Source: Streptomyces sp. CB02261
GTDB lineage: Bacteria > Actinomycetota > Actinomycetes > Streptomycetales > Streptomycetaceae
NCBI RefSeq assembly: GCF_001905665.1
Contig: NZ_LIVX01000004.1
Span: 61,705-125,704, forward strand
Length of the DNA stretch: 64,000 bases
Direction of reading: 5' to 3'
Position 1 is the stretch's first letter. Every line of letters starts with the position of its first letter. The notes under the pieces are model-generated. The model did no database searches, was not told where the DNA came from, and saw nothing but the letters and a program-made list of their open reading frames with translations. This document shows, piece by piece, positions 52,579-61,074 of the stretch. The translations under genes and the position numbers were made by a program.

Positions 52579-52850
52579 GGATTCATCGCTCCTCTAGGCG
52601 TACGGCAGCGGACGCGTGACGACTGTGACGGGGCGATCAGAGACATGTCAATAGGTGTTCATAGAGGGGTTGTTGCACGCAGCGTCGCGCATCCCAGGTG
52701 GGATTCGGTGCGTGGAGCGTTCAGGAGGGGCGGGCGCTCCGTTCGCGCCCCGCACGGATCCGGGTGAGGCTCGTACAGATGGGCGGTCGGTCGACACGTC
52801 GCTCCCCGGCCGTCCCCGCTGCGTCCGCCCGCGAAACCGGAGGTCCCGCC

Positions 52851-54443
52851 GTGCCGGCATCGAAGCACTCCAAGGTCCATCTGGTCGGCGGTGGCATCGC
52901 CTCGCTCGCCGCCGCCGCCTTCCTCGTGCGGGACGCGGGAGTGCCCGGGCCGAACGTGCGCATCCTGGAGCAGCTGCCGATCGCGGGCGGCTCGATGGAC
53001 GGCGCCCCCGCGCCGACCCGCGAGGGCGGATACGTCACCCGGGGCGGCCGGATGTTCGAGGACGAGCACTACGTCTGCCTCTGGAACCTCCTGGAGTCGA
53101 TCCCCACCCTGGACGACCCGGCGGTCTCGGTACGGCAGGAGATCCAGGCCTTCAACATCGAGCACCCCACGTACGCCAAGGCCCGCATCATCAACAGGGA
53201 CCGCACCGTCGCCGACGCCTCCCGGCTCGGTCTGGACACGCGCGACCGTGCCGACATGACCCGTCTGCTGGCCCTGCCGGAGAAGGTGATCGGGGCCCGG
53301 CGCATCGACGACTTCTTCCAGCCGCACTTCTTCACCACCAACTTCTGGTGCATGTGGCGGACCACGTTCGCCTTCCAGACCTGGCACTCGGCGATCGAGC
53401 TCAAGCGGTACTTCCTCGCCTTCGTGCAGGAGTTCGACCGCATCCACACCCTGTCCGGAGTGCGGCGCAGCCGGTACAACCAGTACGACTCCGTGATCCG
53501 CCCGCTCCAGGAGTGGCTCACCGCCCAGGGCGTGCGGACCGACTTCGGCGTGACCGTCGCCGATGCCGACTTCTCCGGCCCGGCCGCCCGCCGGATCTCC
53601 CGGCTCCACCTGGAGCGGGACGGCGCCGAGGACGGGACGATCGAACTGGGGGAGGACGACTACACGTTCCTGACCCTCGGCTCCATGACCGCCGACACCG
53701 CGTACGGCGACAGCACCACCGTCCCCGAGCTGATCCGCGACAAGCGGGACGGTTCCTGGCGGCTGTGGGAGTCCATCGCCAAGAACGCCCCCGACTTCGG
53801 CCGCCCCAACGCCTTCTGCGGCAACATCGACGAGACCAAGTGGGAGTCCTTCACCCTCACCATGACCGGCCGCACCCTCCTGGACCGCATCCAGGAGTAC
53901 ACCGGCAACGCCCCCGGCGAGGGCGCCCTGATGACCTGGAAGGACTCCAGCTGGCTGCTGTCGGTCGTCGTGCCGGCCCAGCCCCACTTCCGGGACCAGC
54001 GGGAGGACACGTACACGCTGTGGGGGTACGCCCTCTTCGGCGACGTCCCCGGCGACCACGTGCCCAAGAAGATGGACGCCTGCACCGGAGCGGAGATCCT
54101 CGACGAGCTCCTCGGCCACCTCGGCTTCGACGACATCGCCGACGAGGTACGCGCCACCACGCAGGTCACCACCGTCCAGATGCCCTACATCGACGCCCAG
54201 TTCCAGCGCCGCGCCCTCGCCGACCGCCCGCTCGTCGTCCCGGACGGCGCCCAGAACTTCGCCTTCCTCGGACAGTTCGTCGAGATCCCCGACGACGTCG
54301 TCTTCACCGTCGAGTACTCGGTCCGCTCCGCCATGCTGGCCGTCTACCACCACTTCGGCGTCGACCGGGAGATCCCCGCGATCTACCACGGCCTCTCCGA
54401 TCCGAAGGTCGCCTGGTCCGCCCTGAAGACCGCGTTCGCCTGA
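52851..54443 (+). CDS. ohyA: Oleate hydratase (MCRA family)
   Basis: A 530-residue FAD-dependent hydratase that adds water to the cis-9 double bond of unsaturated fatty acids. The features are the dinucleotide motif VGGGIASLAAAAFL, GGSMDGA, the active-site stretch RGGRMFEDEHYVCLWNLLE, NFWCMWRTTFAFQTWHSAIE, and the C-terminal FLGQFVEIPDDVVFTVEYSV. The GTG start has GGAGG at 7 nt; upstream reading frame is Arg-rich and unlikely to be translated. A signalling protein gene begins at or within 15 bp of its stop, implying co-translation. It is divergent from GH109. Confidence 0.95.
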   Translation: MPASKHSKVHLVGGGIASLAAAAFLVRDAGVPGPNVRILEQLPIAGGSMDGAPAPTREGGYVTRGGRMFEDEHYVCLWNLLESIPTLDDPAVSVRQEIQAFNIEHPTYAKARIINRDRTVADASRLGLDTRDRADMTRLLALPEKVIGARRIDDFFQPHFFTTNFWCMWRTTFAFQTWHSAIELKRYFLAFVQEFDRIHTLSGVRRSRYNQYDSVIRPLQEWLTAQGVRTDFGVTVADADFSGPAARRISRLHLERDGAEDGTIELGEDDYTFLTLGSMTADTAYGDSTTVPELIRDKRDGSWRLWESIAKNAPDFGRPNAFCGNIDETKWESFTLTMTGRTLLDRIQEYTGNAPGEGALMTWKDSSWLLSVVVPAQPHFRDQREDTYTLWGYALFGDVPGDHVPKKMDACTGAEILDELLGHLGFDDIADEVRATTQVTTVQMPYIDAQFQRRALADRPLVVPDGAQNFAFLGQFVEIPDDVVFTVEYSVRSAMLAVYHHFGVDREIPAIYHGLSDPKVAWSALKTAFA

Positions 54444-54457
54444 TGCCGGAGGAACGA

Positions 54458-56470
54458 GTGGAACCGGACTTCGAAGAGCCGCGGGCCAACGCCGTCTGGG
54501 GTCTCTGGGACGAAGCGGTCCTGGAGGCGGTGTTCACCCACTCCGACATCGGCCTCCACGTCCTGGACACGGAGCTTCGCGTCGTCCGCGTCAACACGGT
54601 CGGCGTCGGCATCCGGGGCATCCCGCCGGAACGCCTCGTCGGACTGCCGGCGGCCGAGGCCTACGCCCTCGCCGGAGTCAGCGTCGACGTGGACGTCCTG
54701 CGGACCGTCCTCGCCACCGGCCGCTCGGCGGTCGACCGCCTCGTCACCGGCCGGCCCCCCACCGACCCCCGCGCCGAGCACGTCTTCTCCGCCTCCGTCT
54801 ACCGCCTCCAGGACACCGCCGGACACGTCCTCGGCCTGGTCATCGCGAGCACGGACGTCACCGCACGCGAACGCGCCCGGTCCCGGCTGCGCCTGCTGCA
54901 GGACGCCCACGAACGGATCGGCACCAGCCTCGACGTGGAGCGCACGGCCCGCGAACTCGTCGACCTGACGCTGCCGCGGTTCGCCGAAGCCGTCGTCGTC
55001 GCCCTCACCGACACCGTCCTGAGAGGCCGCGAACCGGGCCTGCGGTCCCGCAACCCCTCACCCCTGCTGCGCTGTGCGGCGGCGGGACGGACCGACACCG
55101 GCCCACCGGTGCCTGCCGCGGGCACCACCCTGCTCCCGGGGATCTTCGGCGACACGCTGCCGTCCACGGCCGTGCTGCTCCCGGGCGACGAGGACGGCGC
55201 GCCCGCCGGGACCCGGCTGGTCGCCCCCCTGACGGTACGAGGGCAGATCTTCGGCGTCGTCGCCTTCCAGCGGTCGGCCGACGCCGAACCGTACGTCGCG
55301 GACGACGTCGAACTCGTCGAGGGAATCACGGACCGCACGGCGACCTGCCTGGAGAACGCCCTGCGGTTCACCCGCGAGCACGTGATCATGACCGCGCTGC
55401 AGAGCTGGCCGCTGCGTCAGGAGGAGGCCACCCAGCGGGCCGTCGAGGTGGCGCAGCGGCACCGCCCCGGCGGCAGCGGCGCCGGAGCCTGGTTCGAGGT
55501 CGTCCCGCTCCCCGGGGCGCGGGTCGCGCTCGTCGTCGGACAGGTCGAGCACGCGGGCCTCAGCGCCGTCGCCACCATGAGCCGACTGCGGACCGCCGTC
55601 CACAGCCTGACCACGCTCGACCTCGACCCCCACGAACTCCTCGCCCGCCTCCACGACACCACCCTCCGCCTCGCCGCGGAGCACACGAGCGGGCCCGACA
55701 AGGACCGCCCGACGGCGAGCTGCACCGTCGCCGTCCACGACCCCGTCGGCGGACGCCTCGACATCGCCCGCGCCGGCACCTCGCTCTTCGCCGTGGTACG
55801 GCCCGACGGATCGATCGACACGAAACCCGTCGACGAGGGCCCGCTGCTCGGTGCCGAGGGCCCGCCCTTCGCCTGCGCGGAGCACGTCCTGCCCGAGGGG
55901 AGCACCCTCTGCCTGGCCTCCTCGGCCACCGGCTGCGACGCCGACCCCCCGACGGAGGACCTCCTCCGGGCCCTCGGCCGCCCCGACCGCGGCGTCGAGA
56001 CGATGGCGGACGCCGTGGAGAAGCTCCTCGCCCGCGACCGCGTCGTGCTCCTGGCACGGACCCGCCACCTGCCGCCGAGCGAACTGGCCGAATGGGCCGT
56101 CCCCTTCGACTTCGAAGCCGTCGGCGCCGCGCGCGCACACGTCGAGGAGTGCCTGCGCCGCTGGAATCACCCCGCCGACGCGTTCACGGTGGCGCTCGTC
56201 GCCAGCGAGCTCGTCACCAACGCAGTGCGCTACGGCGCCCCGCCCCTCACCCTGCGGCTCATCAGGGGCTCCGGGACCACCCTCATCTGCGAGGTGGGCG
56301 ACGCCGGCCAGGCCGTCCCCCACCTGCGCCACGCCAAGGCCGTCGACGAGGGCGGCCGCGGCCTGCTCATCTGCGCCACCCTCGCGAAGAACTGGGGCGT
56401 GCGCCACACCGACCAGGGCAAGACCGTCTGGGCCGAGCTGGGGGAGGAGGACGACACGTCTCCCGGCTGA
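54458..56470 (+). CDS. PAS/GAF-SpoIIE-HATPase signalling protein with inactive phosphatase domain
   Basis: A 670-residue soluble protein: PAS (about 20-140), GAF (about 145-310), SpoIIE/PP2C-like (about 315-535) and RsbW-like HATPase (about 540-660). The phosphatase metal ligands are replaced: GDWF is GAWF, VVGDVxGHG is VVGQVEHAG, the TDG loop is SAT and the final DDVTLL is RDRVVLL. The HATPase motifs are intact (SELVTNAVRY, GDAGQ, GGRGLLI). GGAGG lies 5 nt before the GTG used; an ATG 15 bp upstream overlaps the oleate hydratase stop. Probably a fatty-acid or envelope-linked anti-sigma kinase or binding partner. Confidence 0.9.
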   Translation: MEPDFEEPRANAVWGLWDEAVLEAVFTHSDIGLHVLDTELRVVRVNTVGVGIRGIPPERLVGLPAAEAYALAGVSVDVDVLRTVLATGRSAVDRLVTGRPPTDPRAEHVFSASVYRLQDTAGHVLGLVIASTDVTARERARSRLRLLQDAHERIGTSLDVERTARELVDLTLPRFAEAVVVALTDTVLRGREPGLRSRNPSPLLRCAAAGRTDTGPPVPAAGTTLLPGIFGDTLPSTAVLLPGDEDGAPAGTRLVAPLTVRGQIFGVVAFQRSADAEPYVADDVELVEGITDRTATCLENALRFTREHVIMTALQSWPLRQEEATQRAVEVAQRHRPGGSGAGAWFEVVPLPGARVALVVGQVEHAGLSAVATMSRLRTAVHSLTTLDLDPHELLARLHDTTLRLAAEHTSGPDKDRPTASCTVAVHDPVGGRLDIARAGTSLFAVVRPDGSIDTKPVDEGPLLGAEGPPFACAEHVLPEGSTLCLASSATGCDADPPTEDLLRALGRPDRGVETMADAVEKLLARDRVVLLARTRHLPPSELAEWAVPFDFEAVGAARAHVEECLRRWNHPADAFTVALVASELVTNAVRYGAPPLTLRLIRGSGTTLICEVGDAGQAVPHLRHAKAVDEGGRGLLICATLAKNWGVRHTDQGKTVWAELGEEDDTSPG

Positions 56471-56601
56471 TCCCCGGCACGGACGCACGCGCCCGCATGA
56501 CTCGGATGCCACGCCACCATCGGCGTTTCGTATGCCCCGTTTCTGGCAGTGTGTGGCGTTGTGTGCTCGGTGTGACACGGGAACGTCCCTAGGGGGAGCG
56601 C

Positions 56602-58290
56602 TTGAACGCGGTGAAGCGGAGCCGTGCGACGAAGACGGCCGCCGGAGTCTCGGTCGCGGTACTTCTGCTGGTGACGGGATGCGAGGTGCCCGGGGTGTAC
56701 CGGCCGGCCCGCCCCGCCACCGGAGGTCCCTACACCTTCTACGTGAGCCCCGAAGGCGACGACAGGAACGACGGGCTCTCCCCGGCGAAGCCCTGGCGCA
56801 CCCTCGACCACGCGAACGACGTGCGTTTCGAGCCCGGCGACCGCCTCCGGCTCAAGGGCGGTGCGCGCTTCCGCGGCAGCGTCACGCTGGAGGACGACGA
56901 GGCGGGCAGCGGGACGAAGCCCGTCGTGATCGAGTCGTACGGCACCGGCCGTGCCACGATCGCGCCCCGGGGCACGTCCGGCATCACCGTCCGCAACACC
57001 TCCGGCGTCGAGATCAGGAACCTCTCCCTGGTCGGCGACCGCAGAGCGCTGCGCGAGGGCGTCGGCATCTCCTTCCGCAACAGTCTGCGCGGCACCCGCC
57101 TCGACCACGTCAGGATCACGGGCGTGGAGGCGCGCGGCTTCCAGAACGGGATCAGCCTCGGCGCGGAGAAGGACGGCGCCGCGGGCTTCGGTGACGTGCG
57201 GATCACCGACGTCTCCGTGCACCACAATCTCGAGGGCGGACTCGTCTTCTACGGCCCCCGGTTCGAGGCCGACCGCCCCGCCTACGCGCACGCGGGGCTC
57301 CGCATCGAGCGGGTCAGGGCCTACGCGAACAGCGGCGACCCGGAGAGCGACCGGCGCAACACCGGCAGCGGCATCGCGCTCGGCAGCGTCCGCGACGCGA
57401 AGGTCGTGCGCTCGGTGGCCCACGACAACGGCGCGAGGTCCGCCGCCGACGCCGCCGAGGGCCCCGAGGGCATCTGGGTGTACGACTCCACCCGCGTGGT
57501 CCTGGAGAACAACAGGTCGTACCGCAACCGCACCGGCTCACACGTCGACGGCGGCGGCTTCGGCCTCGACAACAACGTGTCCTCGTCGGTCATGCAGTAC
57601 AACCTCGCGTACGACAACGACGGACCCGGCTTCCTCGTCTACTCCGGCCAGGCGACCGGCGCCCACAAGGACAACGTCGTCCGCTTCAACATGAGCTGGG
57701 ACGACGCGCGGAAGCTGCCCGAGTACGGCGGCATCGTCGCGTACGGCACCCGCATGAAGAACCTGCAGATCTACCACAACACGGTCGTGATGCGGACGCG
57801 GGGGCTCGCCTCCGCCGAGGCCGCCGGGAACCGGCCCCCGGCGCTGCGGCTGCGGGACGGCATGCGGGGCGTACGCGTCCACAACAACATCCTCGCCACC
57901 GACGGCGGCCCGCTGATCGACGCCGAGTCGCCGTACGGTCCCGGTACGCACCGGCTCCAGGGCAACGTCTACTACAGCACCGGCGCCTGGTCCCTCCGGT
58001 GGGGCGACCGGCGCTTCACGGGGCTGGACGGCTGGCGCGCCGCCTCCCGTCAGGAGACGCTCGGCGGCGAGCCGACCGGCCTCGACGAGGACCCGTGCCT
58101 GCCCGCTCTCTTCGCCCCCACCACCGACGGTGCCGGCGCCCGCAACCTGGCGCCGCAGTGCCCGGACGCGGGCCCCGGCGGACTGGGACCGCGGGCGATG
58201 GGCGTCGACGTGGGCCCCGTCGACTACTTCGGCAGCCGCGTCACGGAGGTCCGGCTGGCCGGCGCCGCCCAGACGCGCCCCGCCGACTGA
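56602..58290 (+). CDS. Beta-helix (pectate-lyase-like) lipoprotein
   Basis: A 562-residue lipoprotein with lipobox LVTGCEV. YTFYVSPEGDDRNDGLSPAK followed by WRTLDHAND is the start typical of right-handed parallel beta-helix polysaccharide lyases or hydrolases. Many Asn-rich turns follow (VVLENNRSYRN, FGLDNNVSSSVMQYN, VHNNIL). Catalytic residues cannot be assigned. The TTG start has AGGGGGAG closely upstream; a GTG 9 bp later is an alternative. It precedes the polysaccharide cluster on the other strand and may modify that polymer. Confidence 0.85.
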   Translation: MNAVKRSRATKTAAGVSVAVLLLVTGCEVPGVYRPARPATGGPYTFYVSPEGDDRNDGLSPAKPWRTLDHANDVRFEPGDRLRLKGGARFRGSVTLEDDEAGSGTKPVVIESYGTGRATIAPRGTSGITVRNTSGVEIRNLSLVGDRRALREGVGISFRNSLRGTRLDHVRITGVEARGFQNGISLGAEKDGAAGFGDVRITDVSVHHNLEGGLVFYGPRFEADRPAYAHAGLRIERVRAYANSGDPESDRRNTGSGIALGSVRDAKVVRSVAHDNGARSAADAAEGPEGIWVYDSTRVVLENNRSYRNRTGSHVDGGGFGLDNNVSSSVMQYNLAYDNDGPGFLVYSGQATGAHKDNVVRFNMSWDDARKLPEYGGIVAYGTRMKNLQIYHNTVVMRTRGLASAEAAGNRPPALRLRDGMRGVRVHNNILATDGGPLIDAESPYGPGTHRLQGNVYYSTGAWSLRWGDRRFTGLDGWRAASRQETLGGEPTGLDEDPCLPALFAPTTDGAGARNLAPQCPDAGPGGLGPRAMGVDVGPVDYFGSRVTEVRLAGAAQTRPAD

Positions 58291-58332
58291 ACCGGGCGCC
58301 GGGAGCACCCACCGCCCCCGCCCACGACAACT

Positions 58333-58373
58333 CTCCGCCCCGCCCTCGGCCGCACCGGAAGGACGGGGCGGAG
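58333..58373. terminator. Hairpin after the beta-helix lipoprotein gene
   Basis: CTCCGCCCCG and CGGGGCGGAG form a 10-bp stem with a 21-base loop, 43 bases past the stop. Confidence 0.6.
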
Positions 58374-58443
58374 CCACGCCCGGCCGGGTACGACAGGACG
58401 CTCCACGAGACCGACGACACCGCCCCGTCCCCGCCCACCACAT

Positions 58444-58489
58444 GACTCCGCCCCGCCCCACGGTCGAACCGTGAGGGCGGGGCGGAGTC
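58444..58489. terminator. Long hairpin between convergent genes
   Basis: GACTCCGCCCCGCCC and its complement (58475-58489), extended inward by CACGGT/ACCGTG, give a 21-bp stem with one bulged A and a 3-base loop, 20 bases past the UDP-glucose dehydrogenase stop on the minus strand. Confidence 0.85.
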
Positions 58490-58508
58490 GTCGGCCGCGG
58501 AGGCGGGA

Positions 58509-59948
58509 CTACGACCCGCCGGTCGGCGACGCCGCGGCCAGGGCCACGGTGCGGGCCGGCTCGGTGGCCGGGGACGCGATCTTGGCCCGCAGGGGCTCCC
58601 TGGTGGTCCGGACCTCCGACGGTCGGTCCGGTCCGGAGGGGCGGCCCAGCGCCTTGACGGTCCAGCCGGCGGCCCGCCAGCTGTCGTGCGGGAGCGCGTT
58701 GCGCCCGTCGATGAGGACCGGCCGACGGACCACGCGCGCCAGCTCGGCCGGGTCCACCTCGCCGTACTCGCCCCACTCGGTGAGGTGGAGGACGAGCTCC
58801 GCGTCCTGGCAGGCCGTCAGCAGGTCCGCGCCGCAGTCCAGTTCCGGACGGGCGCGACGCGCGTTCGCGGTGCCCTCCGGGTCATGGACCCGCACGTCGG
58901 CCCCCTCCCGGTGCAGCGCCGTCGCCACGGCCAGGGCCGGTGAGTCCCGCACGTCGTCGCTGTTCGGCTTGAACGTGGCGCCCAGGACGGTCACCCGGCG
59001 GCCGGTCAGGTCACCGCCGACCATCTGACGGGCGAGCGCGACGGTCCGCGCCCGCTGGCGCTGGTTGATCTCGTCGACCTGGTCGAGGAACTCCACCGCG
59101 GGACCGACGCCGAGCTCCTGCGCGCGAGCGGTGAACGCCCGGATGTCCTTGGGCAGGCAGCCGCCGCCGAAGCCCAGACCGGCGTTCAGGAACCGCCGTC
59201 CGATCCGCGTGTCGTGGCCGAGGGCGTCGGCGAGGGTGACGACGTCCGCGCCCGCGGCGTCGCAGACCTCCGCCATGGCGTTGATGAAGGAGATCTTCGT
59301 CGCCAGGAAGGAGTTGGCCGCGACCTTCACCAGCTCGGCCGTGTTCGGGTCGGTGCTGATGTACGGGACTCCCTCCGCCAGCATGACCGCGTACACCCGG
59401 CGCAGCGTCTCGTCGGCCTCCTGGCTGGTCACGCCCGCGACGAGCCGGTCGGGGCGCAGGGTGTCCTCGACGGCGAAGCCCTCGCGCAGGAACTCCGGGT
59501 TCCAGGCCACTTCGGCCCGTACCCCGGCCGGCGCGAGGCCCGCGACGCGGGCGGTCAGGCGTGCCGTCGTGCCCACCGGGACGGTGGACTTGCCGACGAC
59601 CAGGCACGAGGCCGGCAGATGCGGCACCAGCCCGTCGACGACCGCGTCCACGTACCGCAGGTCGGCGGCCTGGGAGCCGGGCCGCTGCGGCGTGCCCACG
59701 CAGATGAAGTGGACCTCGCCGTGCGCCGCGGCCTCGCGCAGGCTGGTGGTGAACCGCAGGCGTCCGGAGGCGAGTGCCGTGGTCAGCACGTCGTCGAGCC
59801 CCGGCTCGTAGAACGGTGGTCGCCCCTCGGAGAGGGCCCTGATCTTCTCCGCGTCGACGTCGACGCCGAGGACGTCGTGTCCGATGGCGGCCATGCACGC
59901 GGCGTGCACGGCCCCCAGGTATCCCGTTCCGATGACGGTCAACCTCAT
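58509..59948 (-). CDS. ugd: UDP-glucose 6-dehydrogenase
   Basis: A 479-residue enzyme that oxidises UDP-glucose to UDP-glucuronate. The NAD motif is GTGYLGAVHAACMA; GTPQRPGSQAADL, STVPVGTT, NPEFLREGFAVEDT and the catalytic Cys in GFGGGCLPKDIRAF follow, then ATFKPNSDDVRDSPAL in the C-terminal domain. AGGAG lies 8 nt before the ATG. The last 40 residues (after WTVKALGR) are an Ala/Pro/Thr-rich extension not needed for the fold. It feeds the UDP-glucuronate decarboxylase at the window end. Confidence 0.95.
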   Translation of the reverse strand: MRLTVIGTGYLGAVHAACMAAIGHDVLGVDVDAEKIRALSEGRPPFYEPGLDDVLTTALASGRLRFTTSLREAAAHGEVHFICVGTPQRPGSQAADLRYVDAVVDGLVPHLPASCLVVGKSTVPVGTTARLTARVAGLAPAGVRAEVAWNPEFLREGFAVEDTLRPDRLVAGVTSQEADETLRRVYAVMLAEGVPYISTDPNTAELVKVAANSFLATKISFINAMAEVCDAAGADVVTLADALGHDTRIGRRFLNAGLGFGGGCLPKDIRAFTARAQELGVGPAVEFLDQVDEINQRQRARTVALARQMVGGDLTGRRVTVLGATFKPNSDDVRDSPALAVATALHREGADVRVHDPEGTANARRARPELDCGADLLTACQDAELVLHLTEWGEYGEVDPAELARVVRRPVLIDGRNALPHDSWRAAGWTVKALGRPSGPDRPSEVRTTREPLRAKIASPATEPARTVALAAASPTGGS

Positions 59949-60018
59949 GTGCTCTTCTCCTGTCGGGGTGGGAGGTTCGGGGTGGAGGTGGGGAGGCGGG
60001 TCCTGCGGGAGGGACGTC

Positions 60019-61041
60019 TCAGGGGGTGTAGCCGCTGGGGTTGCGCTGCTGGAAGTTCCACGCGTCGCGGCACATCGCGGCCAGGTCGCGCCGTGCGGTC
60101 CAGCCCCAGGCCGCGGACACCTTCGCCGGGTCGGCGACGAGTTCCGCGACGTCACCGGGCCGGCGCTCGGTGACCCGGTACGGGATGGGCCGGCCCGAGA
60201 CCTCCTGGAAGGTGCGGACGAGGTCGAGGACGGAAGCGCCGCGTCCGGTACCGAGGTTGAACACCCGCATGCCGGGCTCGTCGTCGATGTGGTCGAGGGC
60301 GACGCGATGACCCTCGGCCACGTCGACCACGTGGATGTAGTCACGCACCCCGGTGCCGTCGGGCGTCGCGTAGTCGGCTCCGAACACGCTGAGCTCGTCG
60401 CGGCGGCCCACGGCGATCTGGCTGAGGAACGGCATGATGTTGTTCGGCACACCGTGCGGGTCCTCGCCGAGCAGCCCCGTGGGGTGGGCGCCGGCCGGGT
60501 TGAAGTACCGCAGCGCGAGGACGCGCAGTTCGGGCACGTGCCGGCACAGGTCCCCGAGGATCTGCTCGCACGTCCACTTGGTCGTGGCGTACGGGTTCGT
60601 CGGCGCCGTCGGCGACTCCTCGGTCAGCGGGACGGTCGACGCGTCGCCGTAGACCGAGCAGGAGGACGAGAACACCAGCCGGTGGACGCCGTGCTCGTGC
60701 ATCGCCCTGACCAGGGCCGTGGTGCCGCCGACGTTGATGTCGTAGTAGGTGAGGGGGATCCGCACCGATTCACCGACGGCCTTCTTCGCGGCGAAGTGGA
60801 TCACCGCGTCGATCGGGTGGCTCGTGAAGACGGCGTCGAGCGACCGCCGGTCACGCACGTCTCCGACATGGGCGGCGGCGATCGGGCGCCCCGCGATCTT
60901 CGCGACGCGTTCGAGGGACTCGGGGGAGCTGTTGGAGTGGTCGTCGAGCACGACGACCTCGTGGCCGGAGCGGAGCAACTCGACACAGGTGTGGCTGCCG
61001 ATGAATCCGGCGCCTCCGGTGACCAGGACCGTCTGGGGCAC
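60019..61041 (-). CDS. galE: UDP-glucose 4-epimerase
   Basis: A 340-residue extended SDR: VTGGAGFIGSHTCVEL, FAAKKAVGES, catalytic Ser in FSSSCSVYGD and Tyr-x-x-x-Lys in NPYATTKW, RYFNPAGAH and GVRDYIHVVDVA. It interconverts UDP-glucose and UDP-galactose. The GTG start follows AGAGG. It lies between the glycosyltransferase and UDP-glucose dehydrogenase genes on the same strand. Confidence 0.96.
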   Translation of the reverse strand: MPQTVLVTGGAGFIGSHTCVELLRSGHEVVVLDDHSNSSPESLERVAKIAGRPIAAAHVGDVRDRRSLDAVFTSHPIDAVIHFAAKKAVGESVRIPLTYYDINVGGTTALVRAMHEHGVHRLVFSSSCSVYGDASTVPLTEESPTAPTNPYATTKWTCEQILGDLCRHVPELRVLALRYFNPAGAHPTGLLGEDPHGVPNNIMPFLSQIAVGRRDELSVFGADYATPDGTGVRDYIHVVDVAEGHRVALDHIDDEPGMRVFNLGTGRGASVLDLVRTFQEVSGRPIPYRVTERRPGDVAELVADPAKVSAAWGWTARRDLAAMCRDAWNFQQRNPSGYTP

Positions 61042-61074
61042 GGGAACCTCTTTCTCTTTCGGCCGTGCGGGCCG

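Noticed and set aside
52655..54457. N-terminal extension of the second phosphatase-like protein through the oleate hydratase gene.
   Set aside because: The extension is a shadow of the oleate hydratase; GGAGG followed by GTG marks the real start.
58509..60452. A 647-codon form of UDP-glucose dehydrogenase.
   Set aside because: The N-terminal GTGYLGAVHAA motif and AGGAG support the start at 59948; the rest is antisense or shadow of galE.
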